DNA of 64,000 nt from Mycobacterium parascrofulaceum ATCC BAA-614 (GCF_000164135.1 NZ_GG770558.1:252497-316496), one strand, 5' to 3'. Shown: positions 54,584 to 64,000, counted from the first letter of the stretch. The notes: generated by a model not told the origin, from the sequence alone. A program made the numbers and translations.

Positions 54584-55705
54584 TCAGGGGGACTGCGGAT
54601 CCCACTTCTGTTCGAGGCGGCCGTAGCGCCAGACGAGCAGGGCCACCGCCCAGGTGACGACGAATGCCCCGACGATGAAATAGCCGACGGCGTTGAGGTC
54701 CAGCCCGCCGATCCAGGTCCAGAACGGCCCCCGCCAGCCGAATTGCTCGGCGAACAGGCTCAGCAGCTCGACGCTGCCGATCAGCAGCGCGACGACGACC
54801 GACAACGCGGTGATGGTGATGTTGTAGTAGATCTTGCGCACCGGGTTGGAAAACGCCCAGCCGTAGGCGAAGTTCATGAACGAGCCGTCGATGGTGTCCA
54901 GCAGGCACATGCCCGCGGTGAACAAGACGGGCAGGCACACGATGGCGTACCACGGCAACCCGGCGGCCGCGCTGGTGCCCGCCAGGACCAGCAGCGCGAT
55001 CTCGGTGGCCGTGTCGAACCCGAGCCCGAACAGCAGCCCGACGGGGTAGGAGTGCCACGACTTGGTGATCGACTTGGTGAAGCGGCCGAGGAACCGGTTC
55101 ATCAGGCCGCGGTTGTCCAACTGCCGTTCCAGTTCGGCTCCATCGGTTTCGGGGTCGTAGTCGCCGCGGCGCAGGCGGGCGAACACCCGCAGGATGCCGG
55201 CCAGGACGACGACGTTGAGCAGCGCGATCGCATAGAGAAACACCCCGGAGACACCGGTGCCGATCAGCCCGGTGTAGTGGTGCAGCGTCGAGGAGTCGTC
55301 GCGGACCCCTCCGGCGATCGTCTTGACGCCCGACGCCAGCAGGACGGCCAGTGCGAACACCACGGTGGAATGGCCCAGCGAGAAGAAGAAACCGACGGCC
55401 AGGGGGCGCTGGCCGTCGTTCATCAGCTTGCGGGTGGTGTTGTCGATGGCGGCGATGTGGTCGGCGTCGAACGCGTGCCGCATGCCCAGGGTGTAGGCCG
55501 TCAGCCCCACGCCGACGCCAAACGCCTTGCCGCCGAGGCTGAATTGCGCGGGGGCCACTAGGGCCACCAGGGTGAACCAGCCGATGACGTGGAGCGCGAC
55601 GATGATCGCCGACATGGCCGCGAGTCGCCACCACTCCGCCGGCGTCAGGGCGCTGCGAAGCTTGGTCGTCCATGACGGGCGCCAATCGAGCTCAGTACCG
55701 GCCAC
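54584..55705 (-). CDS. nicT: nickel/cobalt permease NicT (NiCoT family)
   Basis: A 373-residue membrane permease with about eight helices. Signature motifs are intact: HAFDADHIAAIDNTTRKL (H-x4-D-H, metal selectivity), FFFSLGHSTVVF and LGFDTATEIALL. GTG at 55705 gives the length of Rv2856 (372). It imports Ni2+ for hydrogenase (and urease) and possibly Co2+ for cobalamin. It diverges from a Fur-family gene with a Nur-like box between them. Confidence 0.94.
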   Translation of the reverse strand: MAGTELDWRPSWTTKLRSALTPAEWWRLAAMSAIIVALHVIGWFTLVALVAPAQFSLGGKAFGVGVGLTAYTLGMRHAFDADHIAAIDNTTRKLMNDGQRPLAVGFFFSLGHSTVVFALAVLLASGVKTIAGGVRDDSSTLHHYTGLIGTGVSGVFLYAIALLNVVVLAGILRVFARLRRGDYDPETDGAELERQLDNRGLMNRFLGRFTKSITKSWHSYPVGLLFGLGFDTATEIALLVLAGTSAAAGLPWYAIVCLPVLFTAGMCLLDTIDGSFMNFAYGWAFSNPVRKIYYNITITALSVVVALLIGSVELLSLFAEQFGWRGPFWTWIGGLDLNAVGYFIVGAFVVTWAVALLVWRYGRLEQKWDPQSP

Positions 55706-55769
55706 TGGGGTCCTTACGGCTTCGGGCGGGGAAACAACCGGCACGACTGTATGTGCGGCCGTCGACCAG

Positions 55770-55786
55770 ATGCAAGTCGGTTGCAG
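55770..55786. promoter_or_regulatory. Nur-like box between nicT and the Fur-family gene
   Basis: TGCAA-GTCGG-TTGCA (55771-55785), a perfect 5-bp inverted repeat with a 5-bp spacer. The nickel regulator Nur of Streptomyces coelicolor uses tTGCaa-N5-ttGCAA, so the match is close. The site is 65 bp from the nicT start and 77 bp from the regulator start, suitable for control of both. Confidence 0.6.
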
Positions 55787-55862
55787 GAACCCGCCCGGCC
55801 GAGGCCGGGGCCGATTCGGCCGAAAACTGGCGCGGCCGGGTGACCGGCGCGACACTGAACGG

Positions 55863-56351
55863 GTGACGCCCAAGCCGTCGGCACTGGACCCGTCCGTCAC
55901 CGCCCGGATCGGCGATCTCCTGCGCGCCCGGGGGCTGCGGCGGATGTCCTCGCGCATCCAGGTGCTGGCGGTGCTCGAGCCGGTGGACGGGCACCTGCCC
56001 GTGGCGGAGATCCACAAGCGGGTTCAGGCCAGCCTGCCGCACGGCGCCCACGCTCCCGACGTGGCGACGATCTATCGCACGGTGACCACCCTGGTCGGCC
56101 AGGGCGTGCTGCACGCGTTGACCCTCGACGGCGGTGTCACCACCTATGGAATGGCGACCGCGCCGCACCACCACGCCGTGTGCACCGAATGCGGCTCGAT
56201 CATCGAGGTGCCCGCGCGGCAGCTCAGTTCGGCGCTCGAACACGCGATGGCGGGCAGTTCCTTCGCGCTGTCCGAGGCCGCGGGTCTGACATTGCACGGG
56301 CTGTGCCCGCGGTGCCAGGACGCCAAGCCGCTCAAACGATCAGGGCGCTGA
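55863..56351 (+). CDS. Fur-family metalloregulator, candidate nickel regulator (Nur-like)
   Basis: A 162-residue Fur-family repressor. The winged helix (about 12-90) has RMSSRIQVLAVLEP and HAPDVATIYRTVTTLVGQGVL. The metal region has HHH at 102-104, C107-x2-C110 (CTECGSIIEV) and C148-x2-C151 (CPRCQ), the structural zinc site. GTG at 55863. It is not present between nicT and mtr in M. tuberculosis. Divergence from nicT, the Nur-like box between them and the hydrogenase next door argue for nickel sensing; Zur- or Fur-type sensing cannot be excluded by sequence alone. Confidence 0.82.
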   Translation: MTPKPSALDPSVTARIGDLLRARGLRRMSSRIQVLAVLEPVDGHLPVAEIHKRVQASLPHGAHAPDVATIYRTVTTLVGQGVLHALTLDGGVTTYGMATAPHHHAVCTECGSIIEVPARQLSSALEHAMAGSSFALSEAAGLTLHGLCPRCQDAKPLKRSGR

Positions 56352-56377
56352 GCTCAGTCCGATGGTGGCGATCGCCA

Positions 56378-57757
56378 CTAATACAGGTCCAGTAGCGCGT
56401 TCTCGACCACCTCGGGCAGCGCCGGGTGAATCCAGTACTGCCCGCGGGCCATCTCCGGCGCCGTCAGTCCGAAGCTCATCGCCTGGATCAGCGGCTGGAT
56501 GATCGACGACGCCTGAGGGCCCATGATGTGCGCGCCGAGCAGGCGGCCGGTGTTGCGCTCGGCGATGAGCTTCACTATCCCGGTGGTGTCCTCCATCGCC
56601 CAACCGTAGGCGACGTCGCCGTAGTCGCGTATCGCGACCGAAACATCGAATCCCCGTGCGATTGCCTGGTTTTCGGTCAGGCCGACGGCGGCGAGCTGAG
56701 GGTCGGTGAACACCGCCGCCGGCACGAAGCGGTGGTCGGTCGTCACCATCGAATCGGTGTCGTCCCAGTCGCAGAGCAGGTTGTGCCGCACGACGCGGGC
56801 CTCGTGGTTGGCGACGTGCTTGAGCTGGTACGGCGACGAGACGTCGCCGAGGGCGAAAACCCCGCGGGCGGAGGTGCGTTGGTACTCGTCGACCACCACC
56901 CGGCCGTCCTCGACGTCGACACCGGCCTGCTCCGCGTCCAGCAGGTCGCCGTTGGCGACCCGCCCGGTCGCGACCAGCAGCAGGTCGGCGCTCAGCGTGG
57001 ACCCGTCGTCGAGGCGCAGCGCGACACCGGGGCCCTCGTTGGTGCCGCCCACCACGTTGCGGTGCGTGCGCAGTTCCCATTTGGCGGCGGCGATGCGGGT
57101 GAAGCGTTTGCAGACGGTGTCGTCGCAGTGCCGCAGCATCGTGCCGCCCCGGATCACCAGGGTCACCCGGACGCCGAGCGAGGAGAAGACATGGGCGAAT
57201 TCGGCTGCCACGAAGCCACTTCCGACGATCACCAGGTGCTCGGGCAGCTCGGGGATCCGCATGATGGTGTCGCTGGTGTGATAGGCGACGCCGCAGTCCA
57301 GGATCGCGGGCGGGATCACCGGCCGGGACCCCGCCGCGATCACCACCTGATCGGCGGTGAATTCGTCGCCGGCATCGGTGCGCAGCAGGTAGCGCCCGTC
57401 GGGTTGGCGCGGCCCGAACCGGGTGTGCCGGCTGTAGACATCGACGTTCGGAGACGCGCGGCGGTAGTCTTCGCCGCTCATCGAGATCGGATCGATCCGT
57501 CCGAAGATGCGCGAGACGATGTCGTCCCAACGCACCCGGTCGATGTGGGCGTCGACCCCGTAGCGCGCCGCCTCCCGGATCGTGGCTGCGACCTCGGCGG
57601 CGTAGACGAACATCTTGGTCGGGATGCAGCCGACGTTCAGGCAGGTGCCGCCGAAGGTGCCGTGCTCGCACAGCGCCGCACGCTTACCGGTGAAGCGATC
57701 ATCGAAAATGGTGTTGCCCGAACCGGTTCCGATGATCGCGATGTCGTACGTCTCCAC
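56378..57757 (-). CDS. mtr: mycothione reductase
   Basis: A 459-residue NADPH-dependent flavoprotein disulfide reductase that keeps mycothiol, the actinobacterial glutathione substitute, reduced. FAD motif IIGTGSGNTIFD, redox pair in GGTCLNVGCIPTKM (C-x4-C), NADPH motif IVGSGFVAAEFAHV, second FAD motif VFALGDVSSPYQLKHVANHEA, and active-site His-Glu in IHPALPEVVENAL. The GSGNTIFD front distinguishes it from dihydrolipoamide dehydrogenase. Same length as Rv2855. Confidence 0.96.
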   Translation of the reverse strand: METYDIAIIGTGSGNTIFDDRFTGKRAALCEHGTFGGTCLNVGCIPTKMFVYAAEVAATIREAARYGVDAHIDRVRWDDIVSRIFGRIDPISMSGEDYRRASPNVDVYSRHTRFGPRQPDGRYLLRTDAGDEFTADQVVIAAGSRPVIPPAILDCGVAYHTSDTIMRIPELPEHLVIVGSGFVAAEFAHVFSSLGVRVTLVIRGGTMLRHCDDTVCKRFTRIAAAKWELRTHRNVVGGTNEGPGVALRLDDGSTLSADLLLVATGRVANGDLLDAEQAGVDVEDGRVVVDEYQRTSARGVFALGDVSSPYQLKHVANHEARVVRHNLLCDWDDTDSMVTTDHRFVPAAVFTDPQLAAVGLTENQAIARGFDVSVAIRDYGDVAYGWAMEDTTGIVKLIAERNTGRLLGAHIMGPQASSIIQPLIQAMSFGLTAPEMARGQYWIHPALPEVVENALLDLY

Positions 57758-57760
57758 TGC

Positions 57761-58792
57761 TCAGCCCTTCTTCGAAGACGTGCGGTCGGCGGCGAGGTAG
57801 TGATCCAGCCAGCGGTCGAGCTGGCGGTAGGCCGCCTGCCGCGGCTGCGGCAGCGACAGGAACACGTCGTGCTTGGCGTCGCCGATCGGAACGATGGTGC
57901 TGTGATTGCCGATGCAGCCGGCCCGCCTGGCGATCTGATTGACGTCGAGCACCGCGTCACCGCGTTGCATGGACGCCGCGTCGCTGGTTTCCCGGACCGT
58001 GTGATCCGAACGCAGGATCAGGTTGGGCACCCCGACGTCGAGCCCGCGGTGCAGCCGGGCGTGGCCCCGCCGGATGGCGTGCAGCCAGCCGACCGTGATG
58101 GGGAAGCCGCCCACCGGTTTCCACTGCAGGTTGTAGTCGAACTCGCCGTGGTAGTCGCGGTGCAGCGTGGTGCCGTAGCCGCCGTCGGTCGGCGCCCGCA
58201 CCACCCCCTTGGACCGCACCCGGGACAGGCCGGCGATCAGCGCGGCGGTCACCGGCAGACGCAGGACCGCCGGGCCGTGCAGGTCCAGAAACGGGCTGTT
58301 GAGCACCAAACCCCCGATGCCGGCGTGCGCCGCAGCATCACGCCGGCGCAGCCGGTCCAGCCACAAGGACACGATCAGCCCGCCGGAGGAATGCCCGTAC
58401 ACCAGGACCTTGGCGGGCCGGTCTTGCTCGCGGATGGCCGCCAGGGCGTGCTCGAGTTCGGCGTCGTAGTCGTCGAGGTTGGTGATGAAATGCGGTGTCT
58501 GACCGTCGCGGCGCGAGCGGCCGCACTTCTGTAGGTCCAGCGCGTAGAAGGTGAAGCCGCGATCAGCGAAGTGATCGGCCAGCGCGGTGTTGAAGAAGTA
58601 GTCGGTGTAGCCGTGCACGGCCAGCACCGCGCGGGCGGCGCCCGGGGGGCCGGGGGGGCGGTCAGGCTCGCCGCGCCGGATCAGCGTCGCGACGATCTCG
58701 CCCTCGCCGACCGGGTCCGGCCCGAGGGGGATGGTGCGCTGCCAATAACCGGGCAGGACATCGGGCACCCAGCCAGTCACCCCGCCACTCAC
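57761..58792 (-). CDS. alpha/beta hydrolase, lysophospholipase-like (Rv2854-like)
   Basis: A 343-residue serine hydrolase of the monoacylglycerol-lipase/lysophospholipase type. It has [14 protein letters not shown] (oxyanion), the elbow [12 protein letters not shown] with the nucleophile Ser, NSPFLDL and a late His in [12 protein letters not shown]. No signal peptide. Its stop is 3 bp before the mtr start, so the two are co-transcribed, as Rv2854-Rv2855 are neighbours in M. tuberculosis. Substrate unproved. Confidence 0.85.
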   Translation of the reverse strand: MSGGVTGWVPDVLPGYWQRTIPLGPDPVGEGEIVATLIRRGEPDRPPGPPGAARAVLAVHGYTDYFFNTALADHFADRGFTFYALDLQKCGRSRRDGQTPHFITNLDDYDAELEHALAAIREQDRPAKVLVYGHSSGGLIVSLWLDRLRRRDAAAHAGIGGLVLNSPFLDLHGPAVLRLPVTAALIAGLSRVRSKGVVRAPTDGGYGTTLHRDYHGEFDYNLQWKPVGGFPITVGWLHAIRRGHARLHRGLDVGVPNLILRSDHTVRETSDAASMQRGDAVLDVNQIARRAGCIGNHSTIVPIGDAKHDVFLSLPQPRQAAYRQLDRWLDHYLAADRTSSKKG

Positions 58793-58903
58793 GAAGCCAG
58801 CTTAGAGGTTTTGCTGACCGTCGGGAGGCGCACGCCGTTCGTAGCCGGTTCGGCTCGGGATAGCCTGGGAACCGGCGCAGTCGAGGGAAGGACCACGGAG
58901 CAG

Positions 58904-60403
58904 GTGTCATCGTTAGCCCGAACCGCACGCGCGGACGTCGTGCTGGTGGGCGCGGGCATCATGAGCGCGACGCTCGGCGCGTTGCTGCGGCGGCTCGAGC
59001 CCGACTGGTCCATGACCGTCATCGAACGGCTGGACGCGGTCGCCGCGGAAAGCAGCAGCCCCTGGAACAACGCCGGCACCGGACACTCCGCGTTGTGCGA
59101 GCTCAACTACACCCCGCAGCGCCCCGACGGCTCGATCGACATCACCAAAGCGGTGCGCGTCAACGAAGAGTTCCAGGTGAGCCGGCAGTTCTGGGCCCAC
59201 GCCGTCGAGCACGGGATCCTCACCGACACCGGCTTCTGCAACCCGCTCCCGCACGTCAGCTTCGTGCGCGGCGCGCAGCGCGTCGAGTTCCTGCGCCGGC
59301 GCCAGCGGGCCCTGGCGGGCAATCCGCTGTTCGCCGGCACCGAATTCGTCGACGACCCACAGGAGTTCGCCCGCCGGCTGCCGTTCATGGCCGCCAAACG
59401 CGACTTCTCCGAGCCGACCGCGCTCAACTGGGCCCCGCACGGCACCGACGTCGACTTCGGGGCGCTGTCCCGCCAGCTCATCGGCTTCTGCGTGCGCGAC
59501 GGCGCGACGGCGCTGTTCGGCCACGAGGTCCGCGGTCTGACCCGGCAATCGGACGGCAGCTGGACGTTGCTGCTGCGCAATCGCCGCACCGGTGAGAAGC
59601 GCCGGCTCAACGCCAAATTCGTCTTCGTCGGGGCGGGCGGCGACGCGCTGCCGTTGCTGCAGAAGTCGGGCATCCGCGAGGTCAGGGGGTTCGCCGGGTT
59701 TCCCATCGGCGGCCGGTTCCTGCGCACCGACAACGCGGCGCTCACCGCCGCGCACCGGGCCAAGGTGTATGGGGTCCCGGCCCCCGGCGCCCCGCCGCTC
59801 GGCGCGCTGCACCTGGACCTTCGGTTAGTCAACGGCAAGTCGTGGCTGGTGTTCGGGCCGTACGCCGGCTGGTCGCCGAAGTTTCTGAAGCACGGCCGCC
59901 TCAGCGATCTGCCCCGTTCGGTGAAGCCCGACAACGCGCTGTCCATGCTGGGCGTCGGCCTCACCCAGCTGACGCTGCTCCGCTACCTGCTCGGCCAGTT
60001 GCGGCTGTCGGCGCCGGACCGCATCCGGGCGCTGCGCGAATTCGCCCCCAGCGCGGCGGCTTCCGACTGGGAGCTGACCGTCGCCGGCCAGCGCGTGCAG
60101 GTGATCCGGCGGGACAGGCGCAAGGGTGGCGTGCTGGACTTCAGTACCACCGTCGTCGCGGCCGCCGACGGCAGCATCGCCGGGCTGTTGGGCGGCTCGC
60201 CCGGTGCGTCGACGGCCGTGGCCGCCATGCTCGAGGTGTTGAAGCGGTGCTTCGCCGGCCGCTATCGCTCCTGGCTGCCCACGCTCGAGGAGATGGTGCC
60301 GTCGCTGGGGGTGGAGCTGTCCCGGGAGCCCGCGTTGTACGACGAGGTGTGGTCCTGGGGGTCCAGGGTGCTCGGGTTGACGTCCGATTCGGGGGTTCGG
60401 TGA
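58904..60403 (+). CDS. mqo: malate:quinone oxidoreductase
   Basis: A 499-residue FAD enzyme on the inner membrane face oxidising malate to oxaloacetate and reducing menaquinone. FAD motif [17 protein letters not shown], then [31 protein letters not shown], the family signature, and [12 protein letters not shown] at 58904 after GGAAGGACC. It overlaps the GNAT start as TGATG. In M. tuberculosis it is Rv2852c; the PE_PGRS48 gene found upstream there is absent. It and the hydrogenase both feed the quinone pool. Confidence 0.95.
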   Translation: MSSLARTARADVVLVGAGIMSATLGALLRRLEPDWSMTVIERLDAVAAESSSPWNNAGTGHSALCELNYTPQRPDGSIDITKAVRVNEEFQVSRQFWAHAVEHGILTDTGFCNPLPHVSFVRGAQRVEFLRRRQRALAGNPLFAGTEFVDDPQEFARRLPFMAAKRDFSEPTALNWAPHGTDVDFGALSRQLIGFCVRDGATALFGHEVRGLTRQSDGSWTLLLRNRRTGEKRRLNAKFVFVGAGGDALPLLQKSGIREVRGFAGFPIGGRFLRTDNAALTAAHRAKVYGVPAPGAPPLGALHLDLRLVNGKSWLVFGPYAGWSPKFLKHGRLSDLPRSVKPDNALSMLGVGLTQLTLLRYLLGQLRLSAPDRIRALREFAPSAAASDWELTVAGQRVQVIRRDRRKGGVLDFSTTVVAAADGSIAGLLGGSPGASTAVAAMLEVLKRCFAGRYRSWLPTLEEMVPSLGVELSREPALYDEVWSWGSRVLGLTSDSGVR

Positions 60404-60882
60404 TGAGTGAGGCGTTGCGTCGGTCCTGGGCCAAAGATCTTGACGCCCGGACGCTTTACGAACTGCTGAAGTTGCGTGTGGAGGTTTTCGTGGTGGAGCA
60501 GGCCTGCCCGTATCCGGAGCTGGACGGGCGCGACCTGCTGGCCGAAACCCGGCACTTCTGGCTGGAGATGCCCGACGGGGAGGTGATCTGCACATTGCGG
60601 CTGATGGAGGAGCACGCCGGCGGCCGCAAGGCGTTCCGGCTCGGACGGCTGTGCACCAAACGCAGCGCGCGCGGGCAGGGCCACACCACCCGGCTGCTGC
60701 GCGCGGCGCTGGCCGAGGTGGGCGACTACCCGTGCCGGATCGACGCGCAGACCTACCTGGCCGAGATGTACGCCCAGCACGGGTTCGTCCGCGCCGGTGA
60801 GGATTTCGTCGACGACGGCGTTCCGCACGTACCCATGCTCAAGCCCGCGCGCCCGGGCTCGGGTCTGACGGAGCTGCCGTGA
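60403..60882 (+). CDS. ElaA-type GNAT acetyltransferase (Rv2851c-like)
   Basis: A 159-residue acetyltransferase of the ElaA group. It begins [37 protein letters not shown], the ElaA hallmark (R..VFVVEQ.C.Y.E.D..D). The acetyl-CoA loop is [20 protein letters not shown] (R-G-x-G-x-x-x). Substrate unknown. ATG overlaps the mqo stop; its own end overlaps the chelatase start (GTGA), so mqo-GNAT-chelatase is one transcript. Confidence 0.9.
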   Translation: MSEALRRSWAKDLDARTLYELLKLRVEVFVVEQACPYPELDGRDLLAETRHFWLEMPDGEVICTLRLMEEHAGGRKAFRLGRLCTKRSARGQGHTTRLLRAALAEVGDYPCRIDAQTYLAEMYAQHGFVRAGEDFVDDGVPHVPMLKPARPGSGLTELP

Positions 60883-62726
60883 AGCCGTATCCGTTCAGCG
60901 CGATCGTCGGGCACGACCAACTGCGGCTCGCGCTGCTGTTGTGCGCGGTGCGCCCCGAGATCGGCGGGGCGCTCATCCGGGGCGAGAAGGGCACGGCCAA
61001 GTCGACGGCGGTGCGCGGCCTGGCGGCGTTGCTGGCCGCCGCCAACGGCAGCGAGGGGACCGGTCTCGTCGAAATGCCGCTCGGGGCAACCGAAGACCGG
61101 GTGATCGGCTCGCTGGACCTGCAGCGGGTGCTGCGCGACGGCGAGCACGCCTTCTCGCCGGGTCTGCTGGCGCGCGCGCACGGCGGCGTGCTCTACGTCG
61201 ACGAGGTCAACCTGCTGCACGATCACCTGGTGGACGTGTTGCTCGACGCCGCGGCGATGGGCCGGGTGCACATCGAGCGCGACGGCATCTCGCATTCCCA
61301 CGAGGCCCGCTTCGTGCTGATCGGCACGATGAACCCCGAGGAGGGCGAACTGCGCCCGCAGCTGCTGGACCGGTTCGGCCTGACCGTCGACGTGCACGCG
61401 TCGCGCGACGTCGACGTGCGCGTCGAGGTGGTGCGGCAGCGGATGGCGTACGAGGCCGATCCGGACGCGTTCGTCGAGAGCTATGCCGGCGCCGAGGCCG
61501 AACTGGCCCGGCGGATCGCCGACGCGCGGGCGCTCGTCGGCGAGGTGGTGTTGCCGGACAACGAGTTACGGCGCATCGCGGCGGTGTGCGCGGCGTTCGA
61601 CGTCGACGGGATGCGGGCCGATCTGGTGGTGGCCCGCACCGCCGCGGCGCACGCCGCCTGGCGCGGGGCCAAGTCCGTCGAAGAGCAGGACGTCCGGGTG
61701 GCCGCCGAGCTGGCGTTGCCGCATCGGCGCCGCCGCGACCCGTTCGACGACCCGGGCATCGACCGCGATCAGCTCGACGAGGCGCTGGCGCAAGCCGGCG
61801 AGGACCATCTCGAGTCTGGCCCCGAGCCCGAGCCCGAGCCCGACCCGCCGGGCGGCGGACAGGCCGCGGAATCGCCTGCCGCGCAATCAAATTCAACGAC
61901 GCCCCAGAAGCCGCCACGGCCCAGCGCGCCGCCGTCGAAGACTTTCCGCGCCCGGGCGCTGACGGTGCCCGGTGTCGGCGCGGGAGCGCCGGGGCGACGA
62001 TCGCGGGCCCGCAACGCCACCGGCAGCGTGGTCGCGGCCGCCGACGGCGGTGACACGGGTTCCGGGGCGCACGGGCTGCACCTGTTCGCGACCCTGCTGT
62101 CGGCCGCGGAGCGCGCCGGCGCCGGCCCGTTGCGGCCGGGGCCCGACGACGTGCGGCGCGCGATCCGGGAGGGGCGCGAAGGCAACCTGGTCATCTTCGT
62201 CGTGGACGCCTCGGGTTCGATGGCCGCGCGCGACCGCATGGCCGCGGTCAGCGGCGCGACGCTGTCGCTGCTGCGCGACGCCTACCAGCGCCGCGACAAG
62301 GTCGCGGTGATCACGTTCCGCCAGCAGGAGGCGCGGCTGTTGCTGCCGCCCACGTCGTCGGCGCACATCGCCGGCCGGCGACTGGCCCGATTCGACACCG
62401 GCGGCAAGACGCCGCTGGCCGAAGGCCTGCTCGCCGCGCGGGAACTGATCGTTCGGGAGAAGGCGCGCGACCGGGCCCGCCGCGCCCTGGTGGTGGTGCT
62501 CACCGACGGCCGGGCCACCGCGGGACCGGACCCGTTGGGCCGCAGCCGCGCGGCGGCCGCACGGTTGGTGGCCGAGGGCGCCGCCGCGGTGGTCGTGGAC
62601 TGCGAAACCTCCTACGTGCGGCTGGGATTGGCCGAGCGGCTGGCCCACCATCTCGGCGCGCCGGCAGTGCGCCTCGAGCAGCTGCACGCGGACTCCCTGA
62701 CGCGCGCCGTGCGCCGCGCGGCCTGA
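60879..62726 (+). CDS. magnesium/cobalt-chelatase-like AAA+/VWA protein (Rv2850c-like)
   Basis: A 615-residue fusion of a ChlI-like AAA+ ATPase and a ChlD-like VWA domain. Walker [15 protein letters not shown] (about 34-47), Walker [13 protein letters not shown], arginine finger region LLDRFGL. An acidic/Pro-rich linker (about 295-360) leads to the VWA domain with the MIDAS motif [14 protein letters not shown] (about 440-455) and the later DGRATAG. Mg-chelatase homologues in non-photosynthetic actinobacteria are presumed to help cobalt insertion; the cobO-cobB genes downstream support that. GTG start at 60879. Confidence 0.9.
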   Translation: MKPYPFSAIVGHDQLRLALLLCAVRPEIGGALIRGEKGTAKSTAVRGLAALLAAANGSEGTGLVEMPLGATEDRVIGSLDLQRVLRDGEHAFSPGLLARAHGGVLYVDEVNLLHDHLVDVLLDAAAMGRVHIERDGISHSHEARFVLIGTMNPEEGELRPQLLDRFGLTVDVHASRDVDVRVEVVRQRMAYEADPDAFVESYAGAEAELARRIADARALVGEVVLPDNELRRIAAVCAAFDVDGMRADLVVARTAAAHAAWRGAKSVEEQDVRVAAELALPHRRRRDPFDDPGIDRDQLDEALAQAGEDHLESGPEPEPEPDPPGGGQAAESPAAQSNSTTPQKPPRPSAPPSKTFRARALTVPGVGAGAPGRRSRARNATGSVVAAADGGDTGSGAHGLHLFATLLSAAERAGAGPLRPGPDDVRRAIREGREGNLVIFVVDASGSMAARDRMAAVSGATLSLLRDAYQRRDKVAVITFRQQEARLLLPPTSSAHIAGRRLARFDTGGKTPLAEGLLAARELIVREKARDRARRALVVVLTDGRATAGPDPLGRSRAAAARLVAEGAAAVVVDCETSYVRLGLAERLAHHLGAPAVRLEQLHADSLTRAVRRAA

Positions 62727-62741
62727 GAAAGGTAACCGCTC

Positions 62742-63356
62742 ATGCCACAAGGCCGCCCACTGCAGGTCCCCGATGACGGACTGAGCACCAAGGCCCGGCG
62801 CAACACCCCCGTGCTGGCGGTACACACCGGGCCCGGCAAGGGCAAGTCGACGGCCGCCTTCGGAATGGCGTTGCGTGCCTGGAACGCCGGGCTCTCCGTC
62901 GCCGTGTTCCAGTTCGTCAAGAGCGCCAAATGGAAGGTGGGCGAGGAGACCGCCTTCGCCCAGCTCGACCGGGCGCATCGCGAACACAACATCGGTGGGC
63001 CCGTCGAATGGCACAAGATGGGCGCGGGCTGGTCCTGGTCGCGCAAGGCGGGCAGCGAACTCGACCACGCGGCGGCCGCGGCCGACGGGTGGGCGGAGAT
63101 CTCGCGCCGGCTGGCCGGACAGCGCAACGACTTCTACGTGCTGGACGAGTTCACCTACCCGCTCAAGTGGGGGTGGGTGGACGTCGACGAGGTGGTGGAC
63201 GTGCTGTCGGCCCGGCCGGGCCACCAGCACGTGGTCATCACCGGGCGCGATGCCCCGCAGCGGCTGATCGACGCGGCCGACCTCGTCACCGAGATGACCA
63301 AGGTCAAGCACCCGATGGACGCGGGCCGCAAGGGGCAGAAGGGGATCGAGTGGTAA
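62742..63356 (+). CDS. cobO: cob(I)yrinic acid a,c-diamide adenosyltransferase
   Basis: A 204-residue CobA/CobO-type enzyme that adenosylates the corrinoid cobalt. The ATP loop is HTGPGKGKSTAAFG (about 28-41). It has FQFVKSAKWKVGEE, GAGWSWSR and LDEFTYPLKWGWVDVDEV. Full length, with the family's C-terminal RKGQKGIEW. It follows the chelatase at 15 bp (AGAAAGGTAACC before the ATG) and overlaps cobB. Confidence 0.96.
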   Translation: MPQGRPLQVPDDGLSTKARRNTPVLAVHTGPGKGKSTAAFGMALRAWNAGLSVAVFQFVKSAKWKVGEETAFAQLDRAHREHNIGGPVEWHKMGAGWSWSRKAGSELDHAAAAADGWAEISRRLAGQRNDFYVLDEFTYPLKWGWVDVDEVVDVLSARPGHQHVVITGRDAPQRLIDAADLVTEMTKVKHPMDAGRKGQKGIEW

Positions 63357-64000
63357 GCGTCCCGGCGGTAGTCGTCGCCGCGCCGGCGTCGGGCAGCGGA
63401 AAGACCACCGTCGCAACGGGTTTGATCGGTGCCCTGCGGCGCGCGGGCCATGCCGTGGCGCCGTTCAAGGTCGGCCCGGACTTCATCGACCCCGGCTATC
63501 ACGGCCTGGCGGCCGGGCGGCCCGGTCGCAACCTCGACCCGGTGCTGGTCGGCGAGGAACTCGTCGGCCCGCTGTATGCCCACGGCGCCGCCGGCGCGGA
63601 CATCGCGGTGATCGAGGGCGTGATGGGCCTCTTCGACGGCCGGATCGGTTCCGCCGTGGCCGGACCCGCGGAGGGCTCCACCGCGCACGTGGCCGGCCTG
63701 TTGGGGGCGCCGGTGATTTTGGTGGTCGACGCGCGCGGCCAGAGCCACAGCATCGCGGCCCTGCTGCACGGTTTTTCGACGTTCGATGCCGCGACGCGGG
63801 TCCGGGGCGTGATCCTGAACCGGGTCGGCTCCGCCCGGCACGAGCACGCGCTGCGGCAGGCCTGCGAGCAGGCGGGCGTCGCGGTGCTGGGCGCCATTCC
63901 ACGCAGGGCCGAATTGGAGCTTCCGACAAGGTATTTGGGTTTGGTTACCGCGGTGGAGTACGGGCGTCGGGCGCGCGCCGCGGTGGAGGCGATGACCGAC
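63350..64000 (+). CDS. cobB: hydrogenobyrinic/cobyrinic acid a,c-diamide synthase, N-terminal part
   Basis: The first 217 codons of cobB, cut by the window end. The GTG at 63350 lies inside the last codons of cobO (7-bp overlap). The DTBS-like ATPase domain shows VVAAPASGSGKTTVATGLIGALRR, FKVGPDFIDPGYH and EGVMGLFDGRIGS, with later VRGVILNRVGS. It amidates the a and c acetate side chains using Gln and ATP. The C-terminal glutaminase domain must lie outside the window. Confidence 0.95.
   Translation, partial: MVSVPAVVVAAPASGSGKTTVATGLIGALRRAGHAVAPFKVGPDFIDPGYHGLAAGRPGRNLDPVLVGEELVGPLYAHGAAGADIAVIEGVMGLFDGRIGSAVAGPAEGSTAHVAGLLGAPVILVVDARGQSHSIAALLHGFSTFDAATRVRGVILNRVGSARHEHALRQACEQAGVAVLGAIPRRAELELPTRYLGLVTAVEYGRRARAAVEAMTD

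Noticed and set aside
59825-60595. Minus-strand frames over mqo and the GNAT gene
   Set aside because: Antisense shadows of two clearly conserved genes.
61893-63416. 507-codon minus-strand frame over the chelatase-cobO region
   Set aside because: Antisense to three overlapping conserved genes; no recognised motif.

Overview
The window is high-GC DNA from a Mycobacterium. The left (1-7.8 kb), middle (19-35 kb) and right (54.5-64 kb) parts carry the gene set known from Mycobacterium tuberculosis around Rv2896c-Rv2848c: dprA, viuB, xerC, rpsB-tsf, amiC, the Rv2887 MarR gene, pyrH-frr-cdsA-rlmN, dxr-rip1-ispG, a penicillin-binding lipoprotein, map, nicT, mtr, mqo and cobO-cobB. GTG starts, 4-bp ATGA/GTGA overlaps, an antigen 85 protein, an MPT63-family protein, a PPE gene and mycothione reductase all fit the genus. 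The species cannot be fixed by eye. No tRNA, rRNA, CRISPR or IS element was seen.

Layout. 1-7.8 kb: end of dprA, viuB, a lactate 2-monooxygenase-like flavoenzyme, xerC, an M23 peptidase, the rpsB-tsf translation operon, amidase AmiC and a MarR repressor with a perfect palindrome over its own start. 7.8-20.3 kb: an accessory island between the Rv2887-like and Rv2884-like genes. It holds a ChaB protein, two alpha/beta hydrolases, an ATP-grasp enzyme, DUF2795, GAF-ANTAR and DUF3052 proteins, an FbpC-like mycolyltransferase, an SDR, a 58-residue protein, an MPT63-like protein, an acyltransferase and a CsbD protein. Five sites of the form G(T/A)TT-N15-GGG(T/C)A suggest that much of it is a SigF general-stress module. 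20.6-31 kb: pyrH-frr-cdsA-rlmN, then dxr-rip1-ispG and the beta-lactam-target lipoprotein, with two short tandem repeats that duplicate gene 3' ends. 31-37.4 kb: a DUF1707 protein, map, cobQ, a hydrolase-like protein without its serine, a class I amidotransferase, a PPE gene broken by a 16-bp tandem duplication, and a small secreted protein.

37.5-56.4 kb is the striking block: a complete locus for a group 1h (Hhy-type) [NiFe]-hydrogenase, the kind that scavenges trace H2 for respiration. Reading leftward it contains hypA-hypB, then hhyS-hhyL, a NifU/Rieske-like protein (HhyE), four uncharacterised conserved genes including a 39-residue membrane protein, a maturation protease, hypC, hypF, a SIS-HypC fusion, a SIS protein, hypE, a second hypC, hypD, a DUF6390-type gene and a phosphatase-family gene. 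Nearly all junctions overlap by 4 bp. A perfect inverted repeat covers a TTGACA box upstream of hhyS. Next door, the nickel permease gene nicT diverges from a Fur-family gene with a Nur-like box (TGCAA-N5-TTGCA) between them, so nickel import, nickel sensing, enzyme maturation and the enzyme itself lie side by side.

56.4-64 kb: mycothione reductase and a lysophospholipase-like hydrolase on the minus strand, then mqo, a GNAT, a Mg-chelatase-like AAA/VWA protein, cobO and the start of cobB on the plus strand.
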